Assembly: GCA_029204225.1 (NCBI GenBank)
Contig: CM055097.1
Span: 46,870,617-46,934,616, forward strand
From: Diphasiastrum complanatum
Taxonomy: Eukaryota; Streptophyta; Lycopodiopsida; Lycopodiales; Lycopodiaceae
Direction of reading: 5' to 3'
DNA: 64,000 nt
The notes under the pieces are model-generated. The model worked only from the letters and a program-made list of their open reading frames with translations. It had not been told where the DNA came from and made no database searches. This document shows positions 1 to 10,828 of this stretch, one piece after another. A program made the translations under genes and the position numbers. How positions within the stretch are numbered: the stretch's first letter is position 1; every line of letters begins with the position of its first letter.

Positions 1-118
<118 letters not shown>

Positions 119-120
119 TT

Positions 121-340
121 TAACTCTGAGGAGTCACATACTGTGAAACCAATTTTGGTCATTTGATCTATGTTGTTTGATGATCATACATCTCATCATC
201 CTGTCTTTGATCACTCAGTTCCTTATATAGATGTTGGATGATCTTGTGTTATTCTAATTTTACAATTACAAGATCATTAATAGCTGTTTAATTGACCGAT
301 AGATCGGTTACTAACTGGAGCGTGAAGACGGAAGTAGGCG
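121..340. repeat. LTR-like segment, dispersed repeat copy 1
   Basis: This segment is clearly similar to 31016-31222. Both contain the gaggagtca box, a stretch around ttggatgatcttgtgttatt, the agatcggtta box and ggagcgtgaagac. The two copies lie next to Copia remains, so I infer an LTR fragment of one Copia family. No primer site or TG...CA ends could be assigned. Confidence 0.55.
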
Positions 341-779
341 GTAACTCAAAATTCTGTCAAAAATATTGTTAATACTCAAGGCAATCTAAATCGATAAATC
401 GATATTCAATTTAATTCCTAAAGTCACTAAGCCAATGCCTTCACTGCTATGCACAGCGTGCAACATCAGTCACCGATCATCATTATGGAATCTTTACGTA
501 AATCCCAATCACCTAGATTCCACTAGCCACTTTCACTAGCCTATGACAGAACCATTAGAGTTCCCATTTGTATAAGAATTCATAACAATGCATGTCAGAA
601 TCACTCACATAATCGCCATGCACCCAATTTTCACAAGCATAGTATCATGAGTTGGAAAAAAACATACATGCATCAGAACAATTTGCGTTTTAAGCACATT
701 TTACTCACAAAATAGCAAAACTTTCCATGGTGATATCTTGAAGTATAGTGCAAAATGATAACATCTCTACTAAAATTAA
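341..779. other. Unassigned non-coding stretch
   Basis: AT-rich sequence between the LTR-like segment and the integrase remnant. I find no reading frame with recognisable domains on either strand. It may be the decayed 3' part of the neighbouring minus-strand Copia, whose reverse transcriptase should lie here but is not visible. Confidence 0.5.
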
Positions 780-1380
780 TCTTCTGAGTTACTGAATTAT
801 AAATCCTATAAGCTTTAATATTCAAAGAGTATCCAACAAGGAAAAACTCGGAACTAGTAGTATCTAGCTTCTTATGAGTTAACGTTGGAATCTGTGCGAA
901 AACGATACAACCAAAAATTCAAATATGCCTTAATGAAGATTTTGAATCTGTCCATACCTCTTTGGGTGTTTTGTTCACTGAGGCTTTGGTTTTAAATTGA
1001 TTTTGAAGATATGCAGCTGTTGAGACGACTTTTGCACAAAAGGTCTTCGATAATCCTGCATGTAGAATCATACTTTTCACACTTTCAACAAGTATACGAT
1101 TTTTAAGTTTAGCCACTCCATTCAACTGAGGAGAATAGTTGGTGGTATACTGCATAAGAATGCCTTGAGTTTTGCAATCAATCTTTGAATTCAACCGAAA
1201 TGAATTCGCCTCCACCATGAATCTGAATTGTCTTGAGTTTCTTGGAAGTTTGATTCTCAGCTTCTTGCTTGAATTGCTTAAAATACTTGAAGGTTTCTGA
1301 TTTATTCTTTAGAAAATAGACTATTGTCCTCCTTGAATGATCGTAGATGAAGGTCAAAAAATATTTTGCTCCCCCTATCG
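780..1380 (-). pseudogene. Copia integrase fragment
   Basis: The minus-strand translation follows the Copia integrase core in several frames. QIHGGGEFIS stands where the RSDNGGEF motif belongs, so the second catalytic Asp is replaced by His. It is followed by YSPQLNGVAKLKNRILVE (the QNGVAERKNRTL block), then FGCIVFAQIP and FFLVGYS from the C-terminal part. Stops and frame shifts separate the pieces, so it cannot make a working integrase. It continues the pre-integrase and gag pieces at higher coordinates. The reverse transcriptase expected next is absent. Class assignment is firm from family knowledge; the exact limits are approximate. Confidence 0.85.
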
Positions 1381-1387
1381 AGAGAGT

Positions 1388-1950
1388 CTACATGGGTCCA
1401 CATATGTCATTGTGCACAATATCTAACACAACTTTGGATGTGTGATGTGAATCAAACTTGAAAGGAGTTCTAGCATGCTTGGCTAGAATACATCTTCGAC
1501 AAACTGTACAGTCTAAAATATTGCTGCAGTTGAGATACGAGACAATTTTTTTCACTAACATATTTCGAAGACAAGTAAGATTGACATGACCCATCTCATA
1601 ATGCCATAGTAAATCTCCATTTTCCAAAGTAGAAGTAGATAAAGCTTGGACAATCAAAGCATTGGAATGACTGAGCTTATAAAGATTGCCTTGTCTCTTT
1701 CCAAGCGTAAGTACCTATTTGCTTTTGTCTAGTATCGAACAAGTATTAGATCGAATTTGACTTTATGGCCCAAATTAGTGATTCTACTAATTGAAAGTAC
1801 ATATTTGGTAAGATTCAGAACATGAAGAACATTTGGAATGAAAATAGCACTATCAGAAAGCGATAGTGATGATACCATTAACATTGTGAGTCATAACTTG
1901 ACTGTACTCATATTTCGCTGGCTTGTCATGTGCTGAGTAGCACTTGAATC
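1388..1950 (-). pseudogene. Copia protease and GAG-pre-integrase fragment
   Basis: The protease motif reads DSSATQHMTS at 1921-1950, against the family pattern D-S-G-A-T-x-H-M. The catalytic triad Gly has become Ser. Downstream are FIPNVLHVLNLTKYVLSIS and then the pre-integrase block LWHYEMGHVN with the C..C zinc-binding region and LDIVHNDICGPM, where the integrase begins. Several stops and shifts interrupt it. Order on the minus strand (gag, protease, integrase) is normal for Copia, so this is one element with 780-1380 and 2085-2510. Confidence 0.85.
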
Positions 1951-2084
1951 TTGATATTTTGTCGATCTTCATTTGCCATAAATGCTTCTTCATCGGCTTC
2001 TTTGTCAAAGTCTTTCAAACCTTTTGCATTAGCATAATGCTGCTGTGATTGTTGCTACTGTTGTCTTTTTTATTTGAAAATTTG

Positions 2085-2510
2085 ACAATCCTCCAACAAA
2101 TGTCCGGTTCGTTTGCAATATCTACAAAGCAACTTTGATTTTGATGAAGCTGAATTTAAATTTGCACCTTATTCTAAATTTAAATTATTATTTGACTTTC
2201 ATATTTTTTGTACATTCTTCAACCTCTTCTTATCGAATTTCTTCGAATAAATAGTTTTCAAATCTGATGCCAAATAAGAGAATGAAGATCTATTTATCTG
2301 GATCTCTTTATGTAGTAGCATAGATGAAACTCGTGCTAATGTAAGACCTTGTTGAGTAGAAATAATGATTACCCAATTTTAATAGGTGTCAAGAAGGCTC
2401 GACATAAGAGTCATGACGACATCTGCATTATTGATTTATGCAGACATTTGCTCAAGAAGATTTTTTAATATGTTCAGATGATTTGTAGTCAAATCTGTAT
2501 CAGCCATTTG
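2085..2510 (-). pseudogene. Copia gag fragment with intact zinc knuckle
   Basis: The zinc knuckle at 2085-2126 reads CRYCKRTGHLLEDC, a perfect C-x2-C-x4-H-x4-C nucleic-acid binding motif of the Gag nucleocapsid. Upstream on the minus strand, between about 2280 and 2510, the translation MADTDLTTNHLN... SSLLDTY... WVIIISTQQGLTLARVSSM matches the central part of Copia gag (UBN2-type), with in-frame stops. The 5' end of gag and the LTR upstream of it are not identifiable. Confidence 0.8.
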
Positions 2511-2839
2511 AATGAGAATTTTTTTTTTTCTCAAATGAAGTTTGGCAATCACATCTCTAATGTCAAAGAGAGTGCTTAGAATATTTCAAGCTTCTAATGA
2601 AGTTCAAGCGCTTCGAATATTACTGATATGATTATCTCTGGAGTTGAATAACTATTCGACAATGATAGTTCGATTGTGGGAAAAACAATAGTCAATGTAA
2701 TAACGAAAGTATTTTGATGCTAACATAAACACACAACTTATTATCATGCACATGTGCGAAAAATGAATGATAGAAAAAGATTGATTTCTTGATAATGGAA
2801 TACACTGGCATCCTATAGAGTAGGCCTACATTAATTAGG

Positions 2840-3033
2840 TGTGATAGCCAGAGTGTTATTCATCTAGCTAAGAATCATGTATTTCATGCACACACGAAGC
2901 ATATAGAAATTCAATATCATTTCATTAGAGAAAATTTGCCAATCAAATAAATGTAGTGCATCGTAGAAAAGAGGGTCAACTAGCAGACTTACTTGCTAAA
3001 GCTGTACATGTTGAGGACAACACAAACCCACTG
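2840..3033 (+). pseudogene. Copia RNase H C-terminal fragment
   Basis: Plus-strand translation CDSQSVIHLAKNHVFHAHTK followed by HIEIQYHFIRE is the conserved C-terminal block of Copia RNase H. After a frame shift, GQLADLLAKA matches the usual QLADILTKAL tail. It lies in the opposite orientation to the gag-integrase pieces at 780-2510, so it comes from a different copy. Nothing of its reverse transcriptase remains upstream. Confidence 0.85.
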
Positions 3034-5279
3034 TAAAGTAAGAGCATGAGATCCAAATTAGAAAAAAAATAAAAAACCACTTCAATCCACTTTAGATTAT
3101 ATTGAATGATTGAATGTCATACGATACTAGCAATCTCACCTTCAAATTGAATTGTCAATTAGTCAATGTAGGTATTAATCTTTTCTTAACAAGATTAGAT
3201 TTAGCTTATTATTACTATTGTGACATGCGACATATGTTAAGTATGCTTAGTTAAAAGCATTGTCTAATATTGGATAATTGATTACATGATTGTTTGGCAC
3301 CTAAATTTTATTGTTTTGATATTTTCATATATTTATTGTGTTAACTTGACATTAAGTCCACAAATAGGACAAAAAAACTTTTGTTGTCATGTTGTTTTGT
3401 GAAGACATTGGTGTTTTACCACAAAGTGGAATAGCCACAAGCAAACATGTGTTACATCTACGTCCTCTGCATATAGGATTTGACATAATCCTAGACTTGG
3501 ATACATGGTACTCTAGTACTCAAGATTATTGGTTACACCTCGTTATTCCGGACTAGGCCATGAATGTAATTAATAACTTTGTCAGGACCCAGTCACATGT
3601 CTAATGACACGTGGAGCTAGTACATGGGCTAGGATGGCTATTGGCATGGTGTAGAGTATCAAGCGTAATGAAAAGCATGTATGAAAATATTCTATATTAT
3701 ATTTCATGGAAGCATGCACACTAAAATATATCCATGGAGAAAGTTGCCCTCCTCTCTTTCCAGTTTTCGGTTTTCATTACTAGTTTCATCTCTCTACACC
3801 TGTATCCTATCTCTCTACAACTGCATCCTATCTCGTGGCTCGAGGGGTGAATTGGAGACTGATCAATAGATTTTTCTCTACTATTATTCCTTTGTGTGTG
3901 TCTTGTAAGCAAGATATTGAAGTGCTTTCTCTTATAGTGGTAGTATTAGAACAAGGCTTATGGAGATCGAAGGATTTGGAGTTGTGAAGCTTTTCAAAAA
4001 TCTATTTTCTCTTCCTGGTGGTGAACAAGATTTCAAGCGGGTGTTCTCTCAATATTTTCACTTAGTATTGGCCTTCTCAGTGGCAATATGAAAAATTGGC
4101 AGCCAGTTTTTAATAATTTCTTCAGTTTTCACCTGAATCTCTCACAATATATGGTATATCTAAAATTATAACAAGTGTACCTTCTATTAGGAATTCATTA
4201 ATTGTTGAATTAATGATTTCACGCTAGGATTATGCAAGATTTATGGTTCTAGGCTATGTTTTGGTCAAAAATTGCTTGATTTTTTAGGGTTTTTTTTGCT
4301 AGAAATATGTAGTAAGAGCTATGATCTAGTGATCTAGCAAAATTATTTGAAAGGCTTTTACAAATTATTTTGGGCTACTAATTATCAGTATGTGGATGCA
4401 TGAGGTAGAAATCTATTATGTAGGTGAAAAAACTCAAACAAAAAAGTCAAAATTCATGAATTTTGTAAAAAAATAACTGCATACCGCTAGAATTTGCTTT
4501 GTGCACCTTAATGAGTGTTTATCAGCATATTTTTAAGCTTTCCAAGGAGTAGAAACAAAGAAATCAATCCTTACAAGGTGTAGAAGGTTCCAAAAAAACT
4601 CAAAATTGCTTGTCTTCATGTTTTTTTGGTGATTTTTTGTGACAAATTTGTAAGAGAATCATTGATAGAGTCAATCCAGCCTATTTTTATCGCTCTTGGC
4701 CTTCTCAACAAGCTATAGCATCTTCAATTTGATTGTCGGAGGCTTATGCTCCATCTCTCCAAAGTTTGTAGCTAGTGCGCCTCCCATGAAGTAGTTTTTT
4801 TGTTATTCTCAGTGTATACTGAACCTCTAGATCTGATTGAAGGCTCCACGGAAGTCTAATAGGGTACTCTAAAGTTACTAAAAAACATATATGCATAAGA
4901 ACAATTTGAAATTTTGGCAAATTCCACATAGAAAATAGCAAAGCTCCAGTGATGAGATCTTCAACTGCAATGCACCAAATTGATCACTATAAAGCACAAT
5001 ACAAAGAATAGGCATGGTTTTGAGATGGCTGCTACCTTTTGCCCCACACATGCGCGTACAAACAATCCAAAGAATATGTAGGAGGGCACATTTTTCTTGG
5101 ATGTATTGATCAAGAAAAACTTGTCCTCAATGCATGCACCCCAAGAGCCATTGCCAATCGAAAAATTGGAGATAGTTTCTCAAATTCATCATCGCATGCT
5201 ATATAAGCAAATAAAGGCTCAAAATTTACAAGAATAGAATCTCTAAAAAAATTAGTATCGAATCGAAAGCCGACACAGA
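3034..5279. other. Gene-free stretch with decayed LTR remains
   Basis: No coding region is visible. Two weak signals stand out. First, tagtattagaac at 3941-3952 resembles a decayed iMet-tRNA primer-binding site and follows a promoter-like stretch, so 3250-3940 may be an old Copia LTR. Second, about 4600-4930 shows patchy similarity to 19271-19600 (aggcttatg, agtttgtagc and gaaggctccacgga-like words in the same order), which suggests an LTR or leader fragment of the chromovirus family. Both are inferences by eye. Confidence 0.35.
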
Positions 5280-5529
5280 ATACAAAATAATTATCGAGTT
5301 TACAACCGAAGAAGAAGACGTTTTATAAGTATTGCAAATGCACTAATTATGAGATTCAAAATTGCAAAATATTGAAAGCAAAGAACACCAGTAAGAAGAA
5401 ATCTGATCAACAAGCGAATGCAGTTGTAGAGACATCACAATTCCCTGTCCAAAGCATATATGAAGAAGTGTTTCTGATAAAGGATCAGAAAGCACAAGTC
5501 AGCATGAATTTTTTGGTCCTATACGTCTT
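5280..5529 (+). pseudogene. Copia gag fragment, left half of an interrupted element
   Basis: The reading frame from 5321 contains a decayed zinc knuckle at 5324-5365, YKYCKCTNYEIQNC. The first Cys and the His have both become Tyr, changes explained by single transitions. It continues into a basic linker (KNTSKKKSDQQ) and VETSQFPVQSIYEEVFL. The frame stops making Copia sense where the truncated LTR of the 5530-9481 element starts. The matching downstream part (pre-integrase and integrase) resumes at 9482, so the two halves were one element. Confidence 0.7.
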
Positions 5530-5869
5530 ACAATTCAAGCTCAGATCTGAGCATATTAGGGCACCTCTGAACTTATCATACCCTAATCCTAACATCTAAC
5601 CTAATAGATCATTGGATCCACCCTAGGGGTCAAGATCTTGAGATCCCAAAACAATGAAAAACATGCTATTTTCAGATGCTACTCTCTAGCTTATCAAAGC
5701 ACTATTTGGACTCACTCCAAAGGTGCCACTCCTATGCTAGGTTAGTAATGAGACTTACAAAGAGTATCCTATGCTATTTGGCACGTGTGACAAGCCACAA
5801 CATGACCATAATACAATTTACAAGCCATATGACCAAAATTGGTCAAGCTAGAATTGTGAAATTTTAACA
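5530..5869 (-). repeat. Truncated 3' LTR of the nested element
   Basis: Closely matches 9136-9481. On the minus strand it begins TGTTAAAATTTC, the same start as the 5' LTR, directly after the polypurine tract. About half of the LTR (its R-U5 side) is missing. Confidence 0.85.
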
Positions 5870-5879
5870 CTCCTCCTCA
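5870..5879 (-). other. Polypurine tract of the nested element
   Basis: Minus-strand GTGAGGAGGAG immediately precedes the 3' LTR start TGTT. Position and composition fit the plus-strand primer of LTR retrotransposons. Confidence 0.7.
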
Positions 5880-5897
5880 CAATTTAGCTTGATGAGA

Positions 5898-8111
5898 CTA
5901 TCCTAGATCAATAATCAATACATGGATAAAAACAATATAACTTCCAAGTTCTTGCTTTGTTGAGTGACTATAATCACTCATCATGATAAGAATATGATTT
6001 GAGCTCCAAGTTCTCAAATATAGTGAGAGCTCCATAAAGGTTGTCTTCAAGATCCAAGCTTTGTCTTTGGTAGGTTGTTGAATGATCACCTTGGGCTGCA
6101 AAATGTGAGTCTCCTCCTCAAAATAAACATGAAAAACAGCAGCTTTCCATAAGATCCAACTTTTGTATGAAGCACATACAATCAAAGCTTGATATATCAC
6201 CATCTTATCTTTATCCACCAAAACAATGAACTCCAACTTGGCATCCTTCCAATGAAGGTCTTCATTCTTTGGAAATTCAAGAGTGAATGGATCACAAGAT
6301 GAGGCCTTTGAATACATATTTTAAACTCTAATCAAAGTAGTAATGATCACTATTTCATCATCATAAGATATAGGATGAAAAACAATGTTCATATTAGCAT
6401 CAACAAAGGACTTTGTCAAATACCTGACATGTTTTCTATCAAACACAAAATAAGATGAGTAAAGGGAGATATGGATAAAATTCCTTGCTGCTCCTTTCTC
6501 TTTACCCAAACCTTCATATTGATGTAGATTCAGGTCTCTTTTGCCTTGAGACAAGTGCTCCTTCTCGGGTTCCTCCTTGATGTCTTTTTTCTTCATCATG
6601 CTCACTCCCTCTTGGTGTTGATGATGAAAACATGGATCCAAACCATGATCTTCTTCAAGACTCTCAAGGACTTTGTTTTCAAGTCTCCAAACCTGAATGT
6701 TCTCCTTCTCAATATGATCTTTCAAGTCAACAAAACAATCATGAAGATTATTTATACCAAATTTACTAGTCCACAACTGACTAATCAACAATTGCTTACC
6801 ACTAGCAATTTGCATTACGTACTTGTTGAACTTGAAAATAATGAGGCCAAATACTCTTGTATGGATATAAGTGTCCTTCAAGGATGATTCACTTATTCTC
6901 ATACAAGGTTCACAATATGCCTCTTTGAAAATGAAGTCAAATTCTTCCAACTTATGAATGAAAATGTCATGCTTACTTCTAGCATACTCAAGAGTAAGTA
7001 CATATGACAAACACCTTTCATTCCATACTTTAGAATTCAAAGGGACTTCATTACAAAACTCAGCAAATGAAGTACAAAATGTACACCCCTTTCCAACTTT
7101 CCTTTCCTTGTCCACAAAATTGAGCATTGATAGCTCCAACTTTGCTCTTGTGGCTCTCCTTGGAATAGTTGAAGCTCTCGGATTTTGATCCTCCTCTTGA
7201 TCAAGCTCCTCCTTGATCTCAACCATATCTTTGCCAATATGATTCTTAGAGGATTCATCATTCAATATTACAAACATTGTGGCTCTACCATTGCTCTTTG
7301 TGCTAGCAAAATGTACATCCAAATGAATCAACTTAAGAGGGTGACTGGTCTTAGTGATAGTGTTAGAGAAAGGCAACCTATGTGCTTTAGCCAAAGCACA
7401 TGCTTCACAAATCTTTTCCTCTTTTTCCATGGATATTGGAAGGCCTAGAGCAAGCTCCTCCTTGCACATGACTTCCATAGACTTGGTGTTGATGTGACCA
7501 AGCCTCTTGTGCCACAAATCATTTGTGGTAATCTTGTCCTCCTTGGCTACTATCACAAATTGGTTAGGATCAACAAAAGCATCAAGCTTAAACAACCTCC
7601 CAAACCTTCTTCCTCTTGCTATGATCTTCCCATTCTTCTTGAATAAGCCATTCAAAACTATTTGCACAAGCTCACTCTCTTTAATAGGTTCACCAACATA
7701 AGTAAGCTCCTTGTTCAAATCTTTTACTCTCAAAACAAATTGATGTCCACTCTCACTCCTCCCTTGGAAGCATTGAAGAACTTGGTTCTTGAGAGAAAGT
7801 AACCTTGAGGTATTCTTGGACTCATAGATCTTTTGAAGAGTCTCCCAAGCCTCTTGGGATGAGGTACATGCTCCTACTTCTTTGAGAAAATCATTTGCAA
7901 CATTCATCTTAATACAGTGGAGTGCAAGCTTGCACCTTCTCTAGTATTTAGTTGCTTCTTGTGGATGGATTGGCTCATCTTCCTCTCCATTCACAATATC
8001 CATCAAATTTTGCATGATAAGGATGGATTCCATTATTAACTTCCAAATTAAATAATTTGAAGAGTTCAATATATCACTAGAATCCAAAAGATAGGCACTT
8101 ATGGATGCCAT
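5898..8111 (-). pseudogene. Gag/pre-integrase fusion ORF with unclassified C-terminus
   Basis: One reading frame of 738 codons runs from ATG at 8111 to a stop at 5898, broken by only two stops (7941-7943 and 6321-6323). The N-terminal part is a UBN2-type Copia Gag (start MASISAYLLDSSD; LALHCIKMNVANDFLKEVGA; LVQIVLNGL). Gag then fuses directly to a pre-integrase domain (LWHKRLGHINTKSMEVMCKE, CEACALAKAHRLPF) and the first integrase strand (LIHLDVHF). Zinc knuckle, protease, integrase catalytic core, reverse transcriptase and RNase H are all absent. The last 390 or so residues match no domain I recognise; they contain a His- and Glu-rich stretch (HHQHQEG, KEEPEKEHL). Frame preservation through this tail suggests it was coding until recently. 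The Gag is a relative of the one in element B at 36336-37090. Confidence 0.75.
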
Positions 8112-8776
8112 CTTCAATGATAAGGAGATAGATTCAAAGAAACAAGATAGATTGTACAAGATATGATCACTACTAGCTATCACACTCACTTTGGGACCTG
8201 AGATAAATCACTCTCTAATTTCTCAACAAGATCTAAGGTGATCTTGAGCTTGATCTATCTTCAAGGTCCAAGCTAGATCCGAACTTACTATAGATTTGAT
8301 CAAACTAGTCTCCTCCTTGATCTCGATCACAAACCTATCCAAAACCGAGTAGAATAGAAACACAATTTTCACTAGTTTTGCATTTCTAGATGAAAACTCA
8401 TCAAAACACTTGATCTGAACCTAAAAGGTGTACTTTAGGACCTTAAAAAGCCTAAGAACAACCTAATTAAGCTCTCAAATGGCTTATCCAGACTTCTAAA
8501 GAGTGGTAGCATTCAAATCCTTATGAAAATCTCTACTAAAAGACATGTACTCCAAGATTCAACTCATAAGAACTTTCTAATTTGGTTTGGTTGAATCTCA
8601 GTTCCTGCAGCTATAACCCGGAAAACAAGTTCCCTTTGATCTATTATCACTCAAATGAAACCAAATTTGAAGGTACAATCACTAGATTAGCAACTAGTAG
8701 CAAGAGCAAAGCTAATACTACTCAAATCTAGGATCAAAGCTTGAGAAAATCAAATCTAAAGCTCACTTTTGATTAG

Positions 8777-8788
8777 GAGCTGATACCA
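8777..8788 (-). other. Primer-binding site of the nested element
   Basis: The minus strand reads TGGTATCAGCTC, close to the iMet-tRNA complement TGGTATCAGAGC used by Copia elements. It directly abuts the LTR end at 8789, which sets the LTR boundary. Confidence 0.75.
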
Positions 8789-9481
8789 TGACAAAAATTT
8801 ATAGCAAATTCAATCCCAATCAATCCTAAAAGTGATGGAGGATGTACAAATAAAAGATCTAGATCCAAACTATGAGCTAGAATCAAGACTAGTTACCAAA
8901 ACTAGCAAATTTGGCATTTAACTCCACATTAGGCACATAGATTTGATCAAATGAACCAAAGTAAAGTACATCAAGCTTCTCAGACCTATAAACAAGCTCA
9001 TAATCTTCCAATCCAAGCAATTGATTCATAAAAACACTCACATCCAATAGTTAGAACTCGCCGACAATGATGATAGAAGTGAAAAAACTCGATTTTTCTT
9101 GATTTTTGGATGCAAATCCCATCATACATTTATACTTTTCAAGCTCAGATCTGAGCATATTAGGGCACTTCTGAACTTATCATACCCTAACCCTAACATA
9201 TAACCTAATAGATCATTGGATCCACCCTAACTTGGGGTCAAGATCTCGAGATCCCAAAACAATGAAAAACATGCTATTTTTAGCTCCTATTTTCTCTCTA
9301 GCTTATCAAAGCACTATTTGGACTCACTCCAAAGGTGCCACTCCTATGCTAGGTTAGTAATGAGACTTACAAAGAGTATCCTATGCTATTTGGCACGTAT
9401 GACAAGCCACAACATGACCATAATACAATTTACAAGCCATATGACCAAAATTGGTCAAGCTAGAATTGTGAAATTTTAACA
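8789..9481 (-). repeat. 5' LTR of the nested element
   Basis: 693 bp, beginning TG and ending CA on the minus strand, between the primer-binding site and the flanking old Copia. The part from 9136 to 9481 is repeated at 5530-5869. Confidence 0.8.
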
Positions 9482-10100
9482 GCACTCAGCAAGAGACATA
9501 GATACTTATATAGATTGAGTTGTTGTTATTCTGACACAAGTCAAGTCTTGAATACTTCTGTTCTAGTTAATAAATCATTACTATGGCACTATGGGCTAGG
9601 GCACTTGAAATCATGCATCTATATCGAACATGTTTAGACAATCTCTTGCACTTGATCTCGATTATCCAAAAAAGAGAATCAAGCTCCCAGTTTGTTAGAG
9701 TTACATTGTCGGAAAGCATACTAGGATTCCATTTAGGTCAACTCATAAGCTTATAACAAGAGAAGTTTTAGATGTTGTTCATTCAGACATATGTGGCCTA
9801 ATGCAAACCTTATCTTTGGTTGGTGCAAAGTTTTTATTACATTTATCGATGAATTTTCAAGAAGAACAATTGTTTGTTTCATAAAGAAAAAGGCTTTCAA
9901 CCTCTTCAAACAATCATAAGGAGCATGCAGAACTCGTAATTAGTAAAATAATCAAAGCACTAAGATCAAACATCAGCAGAGAATACATCTCGATTGAATT
10001 CAAAGAGTATTCTTACTCATCTTAGTCTAATGGACTTGCTAAGAGAAAGAATCGCACCTTAGTCGAAGTAGCTAAGTGTATGCTCAGATAAAAGAAGGGA
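9482..10100 (+). pseudogene. Copia pre-integrase and integrase fragment, right half
   Basis: Plus-strand translation in shifting frames gives LLWHYGLGHLKSC (pre-integrase), DVVHSDICGL and FIDEFSRRTIVCFIKKK (integrase core start). ISREYISIEFKEY stands at the second catalytic Asp position, and NGLAKRKNRTLVEVAKCMLR near the third acidic residue. Many stops make it dead. It resumes the element whose gag lies at 5280-5529. Around 10095 the sequence jumps straight to the end of reverse transcriptase, so the polymerase core has been deleted. Confidence 0.8.
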
Positions 10101-10804
10101 AGGAGAAGATGCAAGAACCCATATCATTCGATAATAGATTCTCTCATGTATGCGATGATTTGCAACGGACTAGACATAGCTTTTGCAGTTAGTTCCTTAA
10201 GTTAATACATGGCAAATTTGAGTATTATACAATAGAAAACTTTTATCAGAGTTATGAGATATATTCAAGCTATGATAGACCAATGCATCTGTTATGGAAC
10301 ATTCAACAATGACAAACTCAACATACTCAATGGTTATTTAGATGCCAGTTGGGTAGGAGATGCAGACACTCGTAGATCTATATCCGAATTTACATTCTTC
10401 CTTAACAATGGTCCAATCTCGTGGAACAGTCACAAGCAAACCTCGATATCTCTTTCATCTACTTAATCAAAGTATATCGCTGCTTCTCAAGCGGCAAAGG
10501 AAGCAGTGTGGTTGAGAAATTTACCATCAAACGTTTGTCTAAAATAATATAATCCAACAATTATCTTTTGGAATAATCAAATTGCTATTGCTTTGTTAGC
10601 TAGCTCTAGATTTCATTCCAAGAGTAAGCACATTGATATTAAGTATCACTATATCAGAATCAAAGTTCTCAATCAAGAGGTAAGCTTGGAAAACTGTCGA
10701 ATGCAAGACATGACGACAAATATATTTATGAAAGCACTAAGCTTGGATGCACACAACAGATTTTGTGCAAAACTAAATTTGAATATTAAGGCATTCATGG
10801 ATTC
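10101..10804 (+). pseudogene. Copia reverse transcriptase end and RNase H
   Basis: SIIDSLMYAMICNGLDIAFA marks the end of the Copia reverse transcriptase. RNase H follows: LNGYLDASWVGDADTRRSIS, then ISWNSHKQTSISLSST, a stop, SKYIAASQAAKEAVWLRNL, and finally FHSKSKHIDIKYHYIR. The order and spacing are normal, with only a few stops. A close relative, more decayed, lies at 32471-33060. The polypurine tract and LTR follow directly. Confidence 0.85.
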
Positions 10805-10828
10805 AAATGAAAGGGAGGGAGGGGGGGG
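10805..10828 (+). other. Polypurine tract of the old Copia
   Basis: A 24-bp run of purines with a single T near its start, mainly G, follows the RNase H fragment and is followed at 10829 by TGGATT. This is the expected start of a 3' LTR. Confidence 0.65.

Larger units (their letters stand above)
5530..9481 (-). mobile_element. Non-autonomous Copia-like LTR retrotransposon, nested insertion
   Basis: The element lies on the minus strand: 5' LTR 8789-9481, primer-binding site 8777-8788, one long reading frame 8111-5898, polypurine tract 5870-5879, and a 3' LTR cut to about 340 bp (5530-5869). The two LTRs differ by a handful of substitutions and one small indel over the shared part, so the insertion is fairly young. 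No protease motif, integrase core, reverse transcriptase or RNase H is present, so it must have moved with enzymes from a partner. It sits inside an older plus-strand Copia whose halves flank it. The target-site duplication cannot be read because the outer end of the 3' LTR is lost. Confidence 0.8.
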
